NCBI RefSeq assembly: GCF_002277025.1
Contig: NZ_NIWD01000002.1
Location: 1-64,000 of the forward strand
DNA: 64,000 nucleotides
Source: Sphingopyxis sp. GW247-27LB
Lineage (GTDB): Bacteria > Pseudomonadota > Alphaproteobacteria > Sphingomonadales > Sphingomonadaceae
Reading direction: 5' to 3'
Both the position numbers and the translations under genes were made by a program. Shown piece after piece: positions 25,539-35,826 of this stretch (positions within the stretch are counted from its first letter, which is position 1; the number at the start of each line of letters is the position of its first letter). Under the pieces are notes generated by a model. It ran no database searches and was not told where the DNA came from. It saw nothing but the letters and a program-made list of their open reading frames with translations.

Positions 25539-26465
25539 ATGGCTGAGATTACGGCCGCTCTCGTCAAGGAGCTGCGCGACCGCACCGGCGCCGGCATGAT
25601 GGACTGCAAGAAGGCGCTCGCCGAAAACAACGGCGACATCGAAGCGTCGATCGACTGGCTGCGCACCAAGGGTCTCGCCGCCGCCGCCAAGAAGGCCGGC
25701 CGCGTCGCCGCCGAGGGTCTCGTCGGCGTCGCCACCGACGGCGCCAAGGGCGCGATGGTCGAAGTGAATAGCGAAACCGACTTCGTTGCCAAGAACGAAC
25801 AGTTCCAGGGCTTCGTCCGCGACGTGACCCAGGTCGCGCTCGCCGGCAGCATCAGCGACGCCGAAGCGCTGGCGGCCGCCGCCTATCCCTCGGGCGGCAC
25901 CGTTGCCGAAGCGCTGACCCAGAATATCGCGACGATCGGCGAGAACCAGTCGCTGCGCCGCAGCGCGATCGTTTCGGTGAACTCGGGCGTCGTCACCGGC
26001 TATGTCCACAATGCTGCCGCACCCGGCATGGGCAAGATCGGCGTGCTCGTCGCGCTCGAATCGACCGCCGGCGCCGATGTGCTCGAACCGCTCGGCAAGC
26101 AGCTCGCGATGCACGTCGCGGCCGCGAACCCGCTCGCGCTCAACGGCGACGATCTCGACGCCGACCTCGTCGCGCGCGAACGCGCGATCGCCGAGGAAAA
26201 GGCGGCGCAATCGGGCAAGCCCGCCGACATCGTATCGAAGATGGTCGACGGCACGATCGCGAAGTTCCGCAAGGAAAACGCGCTGCTGTCGCAGCCCTTC
26301 GTGATCGACGGCAAAACCCCGGTCGCCGAAGTCGTTGCCGCCGCCGGCAAGGACGTCGGCGCGACGATCACCTTGAAGGGCTTCGTCCGCTTCCAGCTCG
26401 GCGAGGGCATCGAGAAGGAAGAGAGCGACTTCGCCGCCGAAGTCGCCGCCGCCGCCGGCCGCTGA
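25539..26465 (+). CDS. tsf: Translation elongation factor Ts
   Basis: Nucleotide exchange factor for EF-Tu in the cytoplasm. The N-terminal UBA-like domain reads [24 protein letters not shown] (about residues 4-27). The core then carries [13 protein letters not shown] (about 68-80), the classic EF-Ts signature. Length is 308 residues, normal. The start follows GGAAAGGATATTCCC. It is second in the rpsB operon. Confidence 0.97.
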   Translation: MAEITAALVKELRDRTGAGMMDCKKALAENNGDIEASIDWLRTKGLAAAAKKAGRVAAEGLVGVATDGAKGAMVEVNSETDFVAKNEQFQGFVRDVTQVALAGSISDAEALAAAAYPSGGTVAEALTQNIATIGENQSLRRSAIVSVNSGVVTGYVHNAAAPGMGKIGVLVALESTAGADVLEPLGKQLAMHVAAANPLALNGDDLDADLVARERAIAEEKAAQSGKPADIVSKMVDGTIAKFRKENALLSQPFVIDGKTPVAEVVAAAGKDVGATITLKGFVRFQLGEGIEKEESDFAAEVAAAAGR

Positions 26466-26516
26466 TTTGAAAGCTGCGGCTGCCGCGCTTCGCTGCGCGG
26501 TAGTCCGCTTGGCAAT

Positions 26517-26544
26517 GGCGCGCACTCTGACTAGGGTGCGCGCC
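26517..26544 (+). promoter_or_regulatory. Hairpin upstream of pyrH
   Basis: A perfect 9-bp stem (GGCGCGCAC with GTGCGCGCC) encloses a 10-base loop, 37 bp before pyrH. A smaller CCGCGC/GCGCGG hairpin precedes it at 26483-26500. There is no T-run. They may attenuate or mark a processing point between tsf and pyrH. Confidence 0.45.
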
Positions 26545-26581
26545 ATTCGCATATTGTGACCCCATCGATAGAGGTTCCCCC

Positions 26582-27307
26582 ATGGCATTGCCCGGCCTGA
26601 AACGCATCTTGCTCAAACTGTCGGGCGAGGCGCTGATGGGCTCCAGCGCCTTCGGGATCGATCCCGATACCGTCGCCAGCATGGCGGCCGAGGTGAAGGC
26701 GGCCAAGGATCGCGGGCTCGAAATCTGCCTCGTCATCGGCGGCGGCAACATCTTTCGCGGCATGGCGGGCGCGGCGAAGGGCATGGACCGTGCGCAGGCC
26801 GACTATATGGGCATGCTCGCGACGGTGATGAACGCGCTCGCGATGCAGAATGCGCTCGAACAGCTCGGCGTCGAGACGCGCGTCCAGTCGGCGATCGAGA
26901 TGGACAAGGTGTGCGAACCGGTCATCCGCCGCCGCGCCGAACGCCATATGGAAAAGGGCCGGGTGGTGATTTTCGCCGCCGGCGTCGGCGCCCCCTATTT
27001 CACCACCGACAGCGGCGCCGCGCTGCGCGCCGCCGAGATGAAGTGCGACGCGCTCCTGAAGGGCACGAGCGTCGATGGGGTCTATAACGCCGACCCCAAG
27101 AAGGATCCGACCGCGACCCGCTACGACCGGCTGACCTACGACCGCGTTCTCGCCGACAATCTGAAGGTGATGGACGCGAGCGCGGTGGCGCTGTGCCGCG
27201 ACAACCATATCCCGATCGTCGTGTTCAACATCCGCGAACCCGGCAATCTCGCACGCGTCCTGGCGGGCAACGGTGTCGCCACCGTCGTCGGCGACGCCGC
27301 CCAGTAG
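26582..27307 (+). CDS. pyrH: UMP kinase
   Basis: Phosphorylates UMP to UDP in pyrimidine synthesis; the bacterial enzyme belongs to the amino-acid kinase fold and is usually a GTP-activated hexamer. Visible features are [11 protein letters not shown] (about residues 10-20), the nucleotide segment [10 protein letters not shown] (about 53-62), and [22 protein letters not shown]. Length is 241 residues, as expected. It lies between tsf and frr, the order standard in alphaproteobacteria. Confidence 0.97.
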   Translation: MALPGLKRILLKLSGEALMGSSAFGIDPDTVASMAAEVKAAKDRGLEICLVIGGGNIFRGMAGAAKGMDRAQADYMGMLATVMNALAMQNALEQLGVETRVQSAIEMDKVCEPVIRRRAERHMEKGRVVIFAAGVGAPYFTTDSGAALRAAEMKCDALLKGTSVDGVYNADPKKDPTATRYDRLTYDRVLADNLKVMDASAVALCRDNHIPIVVFNIREPGNLARVLAGNGVATVVGDAAQ

Positions 27308-27318
27308 AGGAAAAGACG

Positions 27319-27873
27319 ATGGCGAAATATGACAAGGCCGACCTCGAGCGCCGCATGCACGGCGCGGTCGAATCGCTCAAGCACGACCTCGCGGGACTGC
27401 GCACCGGTCGTGCGCATACCGCACTGCTCGATCCGGTGACGGTCGAGGTCTACGGCAGCCACATGCCCCTGAACCAGGTCGCCTCGGTCAGCGCGCCCGA
27501 ACCGCGCATGCTGACCGTGCAGGTGTGGGACAAGTCGAACGTCGGCCCGGTCGACAAGGCGATCCGCTCGGCGGGTCTCGGCCTCAATCCGATCGTCGAC
27601 GGCCAGATGTTGCGCCTGCCGATCCCCGAAATGACGCAGGAGCGCCGCAAGGAGTTGTCGAAGCTCGCCGGCCAATATGCTGAAAAGGCTCGCGTCGCGG
27701 TGCGCAACGTTCGCCGCGACGGCATGGACAATCTGAAGGCCGACGAGAACAAGAAGGAAATCAGCGAGGACGAGCGCAAGCGCCACGAGACCGAGGTGCA
27801 AAAGCTCACCGACGCGACGATCGCCGACATCGACGCCGCCGCGACCGCCAAGGAAAAGGAAATCCTGGGCTAG
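27319..27873 (+). CDS. frr: Ribosome recycling factor
   Basis: Splits post-termination ribosomes together with EF-G. The 184-residue product is of standard length (185). Family segments include [21 protein letters not shown] near residues 28-48 and [17 protein letters not shown] near 120-136. The start at 27319 is 11 bases after the pyrH stop, preceded by GAGGAAAAG. The gene is followed by a foldback repeat and then uppS. Confidence 0.97.
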   Translation: MAKYDKADLERRMHGAVESLKHDLAGLRTGRAHTALLDPVTVEVYGSHMPLNQVASVSAPEPRMLTVQVWDKSNVGPVDKAIRSAGLGLNPIVDGQMLRLPIPEMTQERRKELSKLAGQYAEKARVAVRNVRRDGMDNLKADENKKEISEDERKRHETEVQKLTDATIADIDAAATAKEKEILG

Positions 27874-27897
27874 TGTTCGCTCGTGCTTCCCTTTCAA

Positions 27898-27978
27898 CCG
27901 TTCGGGCTGAGCCTGTCGAAGCCCCGTCCTTTCCTTCCGGAAGAAAGAACGGCCCTTCGACAAGCTCAGGGCGAGCGG
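27898..27978. repeat. Foldback intergenic repeat, TTCGACAAGCTCAGG family, copy 1
   Basis: The arm CTGAGCCTGTCGAAG pairs with CTTCGACAAGCTCAGG, and the centre is itself palindromic around TTCCGGAA. The right arm ends 16 bases before the uppS GTG and supplies the only purine-rich stretch near that start. The second copy is at 39275-39361. Confidence 0.8.
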
Positions 27979-27994
27979 AGTTTTAGGTTTTCCA

Positions 27995-28681
27995 GTGCCC
28001 GAGACTGACCACCGCGCGCGCCATGTCGCCATCATCATGGACGGCAACGGCCGCTGGGCGAAAAAGCGCCACCTGCCGCGCGTCGCCGGCCACCGCGCGG
28101 GAGTGGAAGCGGTGCGAAAGATCGTGCGCGCGGCGGGCGATCTCGGCCTCGAAGCGCTGACGCTCTATGCCTTTTCGTCGGAAAACTGGAAGCGCCCCGA
28201 GGAGGAAGTCAGCGACCTGATGGGGCTGATGAAGCGCTTCATCGTCAGCGACATCGACGAATTCGCCGCCAATGACGTGCGCCTCAAGATCGTCGGCAAC
28301 TGGCGCGCGCTCGCCCCCGATGTCGTCGCGCTGATCGAGGACGCGCTGGCGCGCACCGCGGGCAACAAGCGCACGACGCTCGCGGTCGCGCTCAACTATG
28401 GCGCGCAGGACGAGATCGTGCGCGCCGCGCGCGCCGCGGCGGGGGAGGGGGCGATCACCGCCGAGGCGATCGAGGCGCATCTCGACACCGCCGACCTGCC
28501 GCCGCTCGACCTGCTCATCCGCACTTCGGGTGAGGTGCGCCTGTCGAATTTCCTGCTGTGGCAGGCGGCCTATGCGGAGCTATATTTCACCGATCGGCTG
28601 TGGCCTGATTTCACGCCCGCCGATCTGGCGGCGGCGCTCGACCAGTTTGCGCGGCGCGAACGCCGCTTCGGAGGGTTGTAG
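27995..28681 (+). CDS. uppS: Isoprenyl transferase (undecaprenyl diphosphate synthase)
   Basis: Cis-prenyltransferase that makes the undecaprenyl carrier for peptidoglycan and surface glycans. The diphosphate-binding Asp is D16 in [24 protein letters not shown] (about residues 53-63), and the late [23 protein letters not shown] region complete the family pattern. Length is 228 residues. Initiation is at GTG, 14 bases past a foldback repeat; the only Shine-Dalgarno-like bases are in or beside the repeat arm. It heads the uppS-cdsA-dxr-rseP-bamA series. Confidence 0.95.
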   Translation: MPETDHRARHVAIIMDGNGRWAKKRHLPRVAGHRAGVEAVRKIVRAAGDLGLEALTLYAFSSENWKRPEEEVSDLMGLMKRFIVSDIDEFAANDVRLKIVGNWRALAPDVVALIEDALARTAGNKRTTLAVALNYGAQDEIVRAARAAAGEGAITAEAIEAHLDTADLPPLDLLIRTSGEVRLSNFLLWQAAYAELYFTDRLWPDFTPADLAAALDQFARRERRFGGL

Positions 28682-28683
28682 GA

Positions 28684-29361
28684 ATGGCGACAGCGGCAAG
28701 ATCGGACCTCTGGGTGCGGATCGCATCGGCGCTCGTGCTGTTCGCGATCGCCGGCACGGCGCTGTGGTTCGGGGGCATCGCCTTCGGCCTGCTGCTGCTC
28801 GTCGGCGGCGCGCTGGTGCTTGTCGAATGGTTCGCGCTGGTGCGCGCGATGACGCTCGGCGGGGGGGTGAAGGGCGCGCTGATGGTGGCGGGGCCGATCC
28901 TCGTGCTCGGCGCCATCGCCGGGCTCTGGTTCATCCGCGACCGCCTGGGCGTCACCGCGGCGCTCTGGGTGTTCGGCATGGTCTGGGCGACCGACATCGG
29001 CGCCTATTTCGCCGGCCGCGCCTTTGGCGGCGCGCGCCTCGCGCCGAAAATCAGCCCGTCGAAGACCTGGTCGGGGCTGATCGGCGGGATGGTCGCGGCG
29101 CTGATCGTCAGCGCGACGCTGGGCGACCGCGGCGGCATCACGGGCGTGCCGCTGTGGATCGGCCTTGTCATGGGCCTGCTCGCGCAGCTCGGCGATCTGG
29201 GCGAAAGCTGGATGAAGCGCCGCGCCGGCGTCAAGGATTCGGGCAAGCTGATCCCCGGCCACGGCGGTCTCTTCGACCGCGTCGACGGGTTGCTTCCGGT
29301 CGCGCTGGTCCTCGGCGCGCTTGCGGTGCTCGGGCACATCGCCGTGCGGGCGGCGGGCTGA
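28684..29361 (+). CDS. cdsA: Phosphatidate cytidylyltransferase
   Basis: Integral membrane enzyme that makes CDP-diacylglycerol from phosphatidic acid and CTP, supplying PssA encoded at 22502. The family signature near the C-terminus reads [32 protein letters not shown] (about residues 176-207). SPSKTWSG (about 121-128) precedes it. Several hydrophobic helices fill the N-terminal part. The product is 225 residues, on the short side of the family. It starts two bases after the uppS stop. Confidence 0.95.
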   Translation: MATAARSDLWVRIASALVLFAIAGTALWFGGIAFGLLLLVGGALVLVEWFALVRAMTLGGGVKGALMVAGPILVLGAIAGLWFIRDRLGVTAALWVFGMVWATDIGAYFAGRAFGGARLAPKISPSKTWSGLIGGMVAALIVSATLGDRGGITGVPLWIGLVMGLLAQLGDLGESWMKRRAGVKDSGKLIPGHGGLFDRVDGLLPVALVLGALAVLGHIAVRAAG

Positions 29362-29362
29362 A

Positions 29363-30526
29363 ATGACACGCCGCCTGTCGCTGTTCGGGGCCACGGGCTC
29401 GGTAGGGCGCTCGACGCTCGACCTCGTCCGGCAGGACGGCAACGCATGGGCGCTATCGGTGCTCACCGCGAACAGCGACGTGCCCGAACTGGCGAGGCTT
29501 GCGCGCGAATTCCGCCCCGGCCTCGCCGTGATCGCCGAGGAAGCGCGCTACAGCGAGCTGAAGGATGCGCTCTCGGGAACCGGCATCGAGGTCGCGGCGG
29601 GCGCCGAGGCGCTGGTCGAAGCGGCGCGGCGGCCCGCCGACCTCGTGATGGCGGCGATCGTCGGCTGCGCGGGGCTCGCTCCGACGATGGCGGCGCTCGA
29701 GGCGGGTCACGACGTCGCGCTCGCCAACAAGGAGGCGCTGGTCTCCGCAGGCGAATTGATGACCGCGGCGGCGCGCGCGTCGGGCGCGACGATCCTGCCG
29801 GTCGATTCGGAGCATAATGCGATCTTCCAGTGCCTCGCGGGCGGGCGCATCGATCAGGTGCGGCGGATCATCCTCACCGCGAGCGGCGGGCCCTTCCGCA
29901 CGATGCGCGCGGCGGACATGGCGCATGTCACCCCGGCGCAGGCGGTCGCGCATCCCAATTGGTCGATGGGCGCGAAGATCAGCGTCGATTCGGCGACGAT
30001 GATGAACAAGGGCCTCGAACTCATTGAGGCGCATCATCTTTTTCCCGTGGGTCTCGACCGCATCGAGATCCTCGTTCATCCGCAGTCGGTGATCCATTCG
30101 ATGGTCGAATATGTCGACCGCTCGACCCTCGCGCAGCTCGGCTCGCCCGACATGCGCATTCCGATCGGCAGCGCGCTCGCCTGGCCGCAGCGCATGGAAA
30201 CGCCGTGCGCGCCGCTCGACCTCGCGGCCATCGGCCGGCTCGATTTCGAGGCGCCCGACGAAACGCGCTTCCCCGCGACCGCGCTCTGCCGCGCCGCGAT
30301 CGCCGCGGGCGGCGCGCGCCCGGCGCAGCTCAACGCCGCGAACGAGGTGGCGGTCGCCGCCTTCCTCGCCGGGCGTATTCCCTTCCCGGCGATCGTCGAC
30401 ACCGTGCGCCGCGTGATCGACGCCGAGGCGCCCGCCCATCCGGTGTCGCTTCAGGACATATTCAGCGTCGATGCCGCATCGCGCGCGGCCGCGCAGCATT
30501 TTGTGGACCAGCTTGAACATGCCTAA
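29363..30526 (+). CDS. dxr: 1-deoxy-D-xylulose-5-phosphate reductoisomerase
   Basis: Converts DXP to MEP, the committed step of the non-mevalonate isoprenoid pathway that feeds UppS. The NADPH-binding N-terminus is LFGATGSVGRSTLDLVRQ (residues 7-24). Metal and substrate residues lie in LPVDSEHNAIFQCL and in ATMMNKGLELIEAHHLF. Length is 387 residues, as expected. It starts one base after the cdsA stop, and its end overlaps the rseP start by eight bases, so it is coupled within the operon. Confidence 0.97.
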   Translation: MTRRLSLFGATGSVGRSTLDLVRQDGNAWALSVLTANSDVPELARLAREFRPGLAVIAEEARYSELKDALSGTGIEVAAGAEALVEAARRPADLVMAAIVGCAGLAPTMAALEAGHDVALANKEALVSAGELMTAAARASGATILPVDSEHNAIFQCLAGGRIDQVRRIILTASGGPFRTMRAADMAHVTPAQAVAHPNWSMGAKISVDSATMMNKGLELIEAHHLFPVGLDRIEILVHPQSVIHSMVEYVDRSTLAQLGSPDMRIPIGSALAWPQRMETPCAPLDLAAIGRLDFEAPDETRFPATALCRAAIAAGGARPAQLNAANEVAVAAFLAGRIPFPAIVDTVRRVIDAEAPAHPVSLQDIFSVDAASRAAAQHFVDQLEHA

Positions 30527-31649
30527 TGTGCCGATTTGGCTCTATTTTGTCGCCTTCCTTCTCGTGCTCGGGCCGCTGGTCTTCGTGCACGAATATGGCC
30601 ATTATATCGTCGGCCGCTGGTGCGGCGTGAAGGCGGATGCCTTCTCGATCGGCTTCGGGCGCAGGATTCTCGGCTGGACCGACAGGCGCGGGACCGAATG
30701 GAAGATCGGCTGGCTGCCCCTCGGCGGTTATGTCCAGTTCGCCGGCGACCGCGACGCGGTCAGCCAGCCCGACGCCGAGTGGCAGAACCTGCCCGCCGAC
30801 GAGCGGGCGCACAGCTTTCCCGCCCAGCCGGTGTGGAAGCGCGCGCTGATCGTCGCCGCGGGGCCGGTCACCAACTTCCTGTTCGCGATCCTGATCCTTG
30901 CCGGCTTCGCTTCGCTCAGCGGCGTGCCGACCACCCCCGCGATTGTCGGAATGGTGGAGGCCGGTTCGGTCGCCGAATCCGTGGGACTGCGTCCCGGCGA
31001 CAGGATTCTGTCGATCGACGGGCGACCGATGGAAAAGTTCATCGATATCCCGATGGCCGTCGCGCATCGTCCGGGCGAGGCGATGGACGTCCGTTTCGAA
31101 CGAGGCGGCGGCGAGCGGACCGTCCGCCTGACGCCGCGGCTGGTCAAGGAAAAGGACCGGTTCGGCAACGTCTTCGAGCGCGGCCTGATCGGCATCGGAC
31201 CGGGCAAGGTCGAGTTCGAGAAAGTCCCGCTCGCCGAGGCGCCTCTGGTCGCGGCGCGCCAGACGGCGCAAATCGTCCGGCAGACCTGGGAAGTGCTCGG
31301 ACAGTTGCTTACCGGCAACCGTTCGATCAAGGATTTGAGCGGACTGGTCAAGATCGCGCAGGTATCGGGGGAAGCGGCCAGCCTCGGCGCGTCCCAGCTC
31401 GTGTTTCTCGCGGCGCTCATCTCCATCAATCTGGGGTTCATAAACCTGTTGCCATTGCCCATGCTCGATGGTGGCCATCTGCTCTTTTACGGCTATGAAG
31501 CGATCCGGCGGCGTCCGGCGCCGCTGGAAGTGCAGGAATGGGCGTTCCGGTTCGGCTTCGTGGCGATCGTCGCGCTGATGTTGGTCGTGACTTTCAACGA
31601 TTTGGGCTCAATCGGGGCCTGGGACCGGATCGCGCGCTTGATTGGATAA
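30519..31649 (+). CDS. rseP: Site-2 protease RseP (M50 family)
   Basis: Inner-membrane zinc protease that cleaves transmembrane segments, classically the anti-sigma factor RseA, and clears signal-peptide remnants. The zinc motif HEYGH lies at residues 24-28 in the first helix, and the third ligand region is PLPMLDGGHLLFYGYEAI near the C-terminus. A PDZ domain sits between, around GMVEAGSVAESVGLRPGDRILSIDG. Only one PDZ domain is evident; E. coli RseP has two. Length is 376 residues. It overlaps dxr by eight bases. Confidence 0.94.
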   Translation: MPNVPIWLYFVAFLLVLGPLVFVHEYGHYIVGRWCGVKADAFSIGFGRRILGWTDRRGTEWKIGWLPLGGYVQFAGDRDAVSQPDAEWQNLPADERAHSFPAQPVWKRALIVAAGPVTNFLFAILILAGFASLSGVPTTPAIVGMVEAGSVAESVGLRPGDRILSIDGRPMEKFIDIPMAVAHRPGEAMDVRFERGGGERTVRLTPRLVKEKDRFGNVFERGLIGIGPGKVEFEKVPLAEAPLVAARQTAQIVRQTWEVLGQLLTGNRSIKDLSGLVKIAQVSGEAASLGASQLVFLAALISINLGFINLLPLPMLDGGHLLFYGYEAIRRRPAPLEVQEWAFRFGFVAIVALMLVVTFNDLGSIGAWDRIARLIG

Positions 31650-31720
31650 GCGGACTGGTGCAGGAGTGCGCGCCAACCCGCAGGCAAGCGGGTTTGTCGC
31701 TTTTGAGTTATTTTGGCGGG

Positions 31721-34411
31721 ATGAACAGCGTGGCTTCACACAATTTCACGGCGCGGACGCAGCTGTCGGCACTCCTTATGGCGGGAACGATGCTGGCGTG
31801 GCCCGCCGCGCCGCTGCTCGCCCAGGAAGCCGCGCCGCCGCCGCCGCCGGTCGTGCCGACCCTTCCGGTTCCGGCGCCCGAAGCCGTTCCGACCGCATCG
31901 ACGATCAGGTCGATCACCGTTACCGGCAACCAGCGCCTCGAATCCCAGACGATCCTCTCCTATCTGCGCCTGCGTGTCGGCCAGTCCTATGACCGCGCGA
32001 CGCTCGACCAGGCGCTGAAGGACCTCGCGGCGACCGAACTGTTCAAGGATTATCAGATCACCGACGATGCCGGCGCGCTGACGATCCAGGTCACCGAGAA
32101 TCCGGTGATCAACCGCGTGATCCTGGAGGGCAACAAGCGCCTGAAGGAAGACAAGATCCGGCCCGAGATCAAGCTCGCGCCGCGCCAGATCTTCACCCGG
32201 TCGAAGGTTCGCGCCGACGTCGCGCGCATCATCGAGCTCTACAAGCGCCAGGGCCGCTTCGCCGCGACCGTCGAGCCCAAGATGGTGCAGCTCGACCAGA
32301 ACCGCGTCGACGTGGTGTTCGAGATCAACGAGGGGCCGAAGTCGAAGGTTCGCCAGATCAACATTCTTGGCAACGAGAAGTTCAGCGACGGCGATATCAA
32401 GGACGAGATGGCGACCAAGGAGACAGGGCTTCTCACGATGCTCTCGTCGAACACCACCTACGATCCCGACCGCCTCGCCTACGACCAGCAGAAGGTGCGC
32501 CTTTTCTACCTGCAGAACGGCTATGCCGACTTCCGCGTCATCTCGGCGGTCGCCGAGCTGACCAGCAACAAGCAGGACTTCATCATCACCTATGTCGTCG
32601 AGGAAGGCGAACGCTACAAGTTCGGCGACGTGAACCTCGAAAGCAGTCTGCGCGACTTCAAGCCGGAGACGATGAAGGCGATGCTGCCGATGAAGACCGG
32701 CGACTGGTACAATGCCAAGCAGGTCGAGGACACGGTCGAAAGCCTCAGCGAAACGGCGGGCCTGTTCGGCTACGCCTTCGCCGACATCAATCCCGAATTC
32801 CATCGCAACCCCGAAACGCGGACGATGGACATCACCTTCAACGTTGGCGAAAGCCCGCGCACTTACGTGGAGCGGATCGACGTCAACGGCAACACGCTGA
32901 CGCAGGACAAGGTGGTCCGCCGCGAATTCCGCCTCAACGAAGGCGACGCGTTCAACAGCTTCGCGGTCAAGCGCACCGAAGGCCGCCTCAACAGCCTCGG
33001 TTATTTCCAGGAAAATCTGGAGATCGAGCGCAAGGAAGGCAGCGCCCCCGACCGCATCATCCTCGAAACCAATGTCGAGGAAAAACCGACCGGCGAACTG
33101 TCGCTCTCGGCGGGTTTCTCGTCGATCGAGAGCTTCCTCGTCCAAGCGTCGATCCGCCAGCGCAACTTCCGCGGTCTCGGCCAGCAGCTGCAGGCCTCGG
33201 TCAATTATTCGAGCTATTCGAAATCGGTCGAGCTCGGCTTTACCGAGCCCTATCTGTTCGACCGCAACATTTCGCTCGGCGGCAGCGTCTATCGTCGCGA
33301 CCTCAATTCGTTCAACTTCATCAACAACGACCGCCGGACGACGTTCGAGCAGACGACGACGGGTTTCCAGATCAACGTCGGCGTGCCGCTGACCGAATAT
33401 ATGTCGGCTTTCGGCCGCTACAGCCTCAACTTCGACGATGTGTCGCTCGACCGCAGCATCTATTATTTCGGCGACGAGTGCGACCCGCTGGTGGCCGGCC
33501 GCTATCTGTGCGACGCGATCGGCAAGCGCACGACATCGCTTCTCGGCTTCACGCTCGCCTATGACGACCGCGACAACAGCCGCCGTCCGACGCGCGGCCA
33601 GTCCTTCTCGTTCAGCCAGGATTTCGCGGGTCTCGGCGGCAGCGTCAAATATGTCCGCAGCCGCGCCGCGGCGAGCAAGCATTTCAACCTCGGCAGCCGC
33701 TTCATCCTCAACCTCTCGGCGGAAGGCGGCTATATCTATCCTCTCGGCGGCCGGCCGACGCCGACCAGCGACAAGGTCCGGCTGACCGACCGCTTCTTCC
33801 TGGGCGAGCCGCAGATGCGCGGCTTCGACATTCGCGGCCTCGGCCCGCGCGTGATCCGCTACTCCAGCGTCGATATCAGCGACCCGGCGAACCCGGTGCT
33901 CGACACGACGATCGACCGCAACCAGCTCATCGACGACGCGCTCGGCGGCCGTGCCTATTATCAGGGCCGCGTCGAGGTCGATATTCCGCTCGGCTCGGGC
34001 GCCAAGGAAATGGGGCTGCGTCCGTCGATCTTCCTCGACGTCGGTTCGGTGTTCAGCGTGAAGCGGCCGAATCTGACGACGCTCGCCAACTTCAAGGATC
34101 CGGCGGACAATCTCACCAAATATCTATGCCGCAACGCGGCAACCGGCGACCAGCAGTTCGGGACTCAGGGGACGGATTCGAACGGCGCACCTACCGGTAA
34201 CTACAGTATCTGTCCCGATGGCTATTCGTCGATGGCTCCGTTCGAGGAACGCTTCTATGGCGACACCTGGATGCCGCGTGTGTCGATCGGCGCCGGCGTC
34301 AACTGGAATTCTCCCTTCGGTCCCTTCCGGATCGACTTCGCTTACGCCCTTCGCAAAGAAGAGGGCGATGATACGAAACGCTTCTCATTCAACGTAGGAA
34401 CCCAATTCTGA
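31721..34411 (+). CDS. bamA: Outer-membrane assembly factor BamA
   Basis: Omp85 protein that folds beta-barrels into the outer membrane. A signal peptide (about residues 1-35) is followed by a Pro-rich linker, then POTRA domains, beginning IRSITVTGNQRLESQTILSYL. The C-terminal 16-strand barrel contains the conserved FFLGEPQMRGFDIRGLGPR segment (VRGF-type motif) and ends NVGTQF with the terminal aromatic. Length is 896 residues, slightly longer than usual. It overlaps ompH by one base. Confidence 0.96.
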   Translation: MNSVASHNFTARTQLSALLMAGTMLAWPAAPLLAQEAAPPPPPVVPTLPVPAPEAVPTASTIRSITVTGNQRLESQTILSYLRLRVGQSYDRATLDQALKDLAATELFKDYQITDDAGALTIQVTENPVINRVILEGNKRLKEDKIRPEIKLAPRQIFTRSKVRADVARIIELYKRQGRFAATVEPKMVQLDQNRVDVVFEINEGPKSKVRQINILGNEKFSDGDIKDEMATKETGLLTMLSSNTTYDPDRLAYDQQKVRLFYLQNGYADFRVISAVAELTSNKQDFIITYVVEEGERYKFGDVNLESSLRDFKPETMKAMLPMKTGDWYNAKQVEDTVESLSETAGLFGYAFADINPEFHRNPETRTMDITFNVGESPRTYVERIDVNGNTLTQDKVVRREFRLNEGDAFNSFAVKRTEGRLNSLGYFQENLEIERKEGSAPDRIILETNVEEKPTGELSLSAGFSSIESFLVQASIRQRNFRGLGQQLQASVNYSSYSKSVELGFTEPYLFDRNISLGGSVYRRDLNSFNFINNDRRTTFEQTTTGFQINVGVPLTEYMSAFGRYSLNFDDVSLDRSIYYFGDECDPLVAGRYLCDAIGKRTTSLLGFTLAYDDRDNSRRPTRGQSFSFSQDFAGLGGSVKYVRSRAAASKHFNLGSRFILNLSAEGGYIYPLGGRPTPTSDKVRLTDRFFLGEPQMRGFDIRGLGPRVIRYSSVDISDPANPVLDTTIDRNQLIDDALGGRAYYQGRVEVDIPLGSGAKEMGLRPSIFLDVGSVFSVKRPNLTTLANFKDPADNLTKYLCRNAATGDQQFGTQGTDSNGAPTGNYSICPDGYSSMAPFEERFYGDTWMPRVSIGAGVNWNSPFGPFRIDFAYALRKEEGDDTKRFSFNVGTQF

Positions 34412-35115
34412 TGAAGAAAATTTTTGTCGCTTCGGCGCTCGCGATCGCCGCGCTGTCGGTTTCGCCCATGGTCGCCGCCCCCGCCGCGGCCCAATCGAAG
34501 ACCGGGATCGGCATCGCCGACCTCGATGTGGCGACGACGCGCTCGAGCGCCTACCAGACCGCGCTGGGGCAGATCCGCACCACCTACAAGGCGCAGATCG
34601 ATCAGGTCGAGGCTCGCGATCAGACGCTGGGCGCCGAGCTGAACGTGCTGCGCGCCAAGGCGAACGAGGAAGCCAAGAAAACGCCGCAGAACAAGGCGGC
34701 GATCGACGCCGCGGTCAAGGCTTTCCAGGACAAGTCGGCGGCCGCGCAGCGCGAACTCGCCCAGATGGCCCAGCCCTACGAACTGGCGCGCGCCTATGTG
34801 ATCGACCAGATCACCGTGCGTCTCGACGACGCGGTCAAGGGCGCGATGACCAAGCGCAAGGTCGACCTGCTTCTGAACTATGATCAGCAGGTCGTTCTCG
34901 CCGCGCAGCCGCCGGTGGACATCACCGATGCGATCACCGCCGAGCTCAACACCCTGCTGCCGGCCGTCTCGATCGCGGTGCCGGCCGGCTATCAGCCGGG
35001 CCAGCTGATGCAGCAGAAGAATCAGGCGATCGTAGACGCCGCCCGCGCCCGTCAGGGTCAGACGGCACCCGCGGCGCCCGCTCCGGCCGCCGGCACGCCT
35101 CCGACCACGCGCTAA
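34411..35115 (+). CDS. OmpH/Skp-family periplasmic chaperone
   Basis: Periplasmic chaperone that delivers unfolded outer-membrane proteins to BamA. The signal peptide is [18 protein letters not shown]..., with cleavage near AAQS (about residue 29). A helical, charged coiled-coil core follows (residues 50-170), then an Ala/Pro-rich tail. The 234-residue length exceeds E. coli Skp (161). ATG overlaps the bamA stop (TGATG). In many bacteria lpxD follows; here fabZ follows directly. Confidence 0.85.
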   Translation: MKKIFVASALAIAALSVSPMVAAPAAAQSKTGIGIADLDVATTRSSAYQTALGQIRTTYKAQIDQVEARDQTLGAELNVLRAKANEEAKKTPQNKAAIDAAVKAFQDKSAAAQRELAQMAQPYELARAYVIDQITVRLDDAVKGAMTKRKVDLLLNYDQQVVLAAQPPVDITDAITAELNTLLPAVSIAVPAGYQPGQLMQQKNQAIVDAARARQGQTAPAAPAPAAGTPPTTR

Positions 35116-35119
35116 GGCG

Positions 35120-35599
35120 ATGGGCGAGGGGGACAAGGCGGAAGGCGCTCTGGGTCCGGCGGACATCCGCCGGATCCTGGCGCTGCTGCCGCATCGTTAT
35201 CCGATGCTGCTCGTCGACCGGGTGGTCGCGATGGTGAAGGACACCTCGATCCACGCGGTCAAGGCGGTGACGATGAACGAGCCCTTCTTCCAGGGCCATT
35301 TCCCCGGCCGGCCGATCATGCCCGGCGTCCTCATCGTCGAGGCGCTGGCGCAGGCGGGCGGGGTCCTCGCGATCGAATCGCTGGGGCTCGCGGGGACGGG
35401 CAAGCTCGTCTATTTCATGGGCATCGACGGGGTGAAGTTCAGGAAACCCGTCGAACCCGGCCACCTGCTCGACCTTCACGTCACCATCCTCCAGGCGAAG
35501 CGGAACATCTGCAAGTTCGAAGGACGCGCGATGCTGGACGGGCAATTGGCGACCGAGTGCCAGTTCACCGCGATGATCGCCGATCCACCGGGCGACTGA
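35120..35599 (+). CDS. fabZ: (3R)-hydroxyacyl-ACP dehydratase FabZ
   Basis: Dehydrates 3-hydroxyacyl-ACP in fatty-acid elongation. The hot-dog fold active site is [19 protein letters not shown] with catalytic His60 and Glu74. [14 protein letters not shown] (about residues 22-35) is the standard N-terminal strand. Length is 159 residues. It starts four bases after ompH. The neighbours lpxD and lpxA, usual in Gram-negative bacteria, are absent, in keeping with sphingomonads lacking lipid A. Confidence 0.96.
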   Translation: MGEGDKAEGALGPADIRRILALLPHRYPMLLVDRVVAMVKDTSIHAVKAVTMNEPFFQGHFPGRPIMPGVLIVEALAQAGGVLAIESLGLAGTGKLVYFMGIDGVKFRKPVEPGHLLDLHVTILQAKRNICKFEGRAMLDGQLATECQFTAMIADPPGD

Positions 35600-35621
35600 A
35601 CCCAATCCATTTCGTTCTCGC

Positions 35622-35717
35622 CGTCATTGCGAGGAGCGCAGCGACGAAGCAATCTCCAGCCATCGGCCTTGCGCAAGACCGATAGCTGGAGATTGCTTCG
35701 CTTCGCTCGCAATGACG
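35622..35717. repeat. Foldback intergenic repeat, CGTCATTGCGAGGAGC family, copy 1
   Basis: This 96-bp element has long complementary ends (CGTCATTGCGAGGAGCG with the complementary right arm ending CGCAATGACG) and an inner GAAGCAATCTCCAGC / GCTGGAGATTGCTTC stem. A copy of exactly the same length lies at 53406-53501. It sits between fabZ and rpmE. Confidence 0.88.
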
Positions 35718-35789
35718 AGGGGAGGGTGTTGCTTTTCCCGCGATTGCCCGGTAAGGGCGCGCCTTAGCGTCCCCGGGCGCACGGACTCA

Positions 35790-35812
35790 GCCGCTGGTCG
35801 GAAACCAGCGGC
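35790..35812 (+). promoter_or_regulatory. rpmE leader hairpin
   Basis: GCCGCTGGT pairs perfectly with ACCAGCGGC around CGGAA. It ends two bases before the AGGAG of rpmE, so it could influence ribosome access, as expected for autogenous control by L31. No protein-binding evidence can be read from sequence. Confidence 0.5.
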
Positions 35813-35826
35813 GCAGGAGCTATAAG

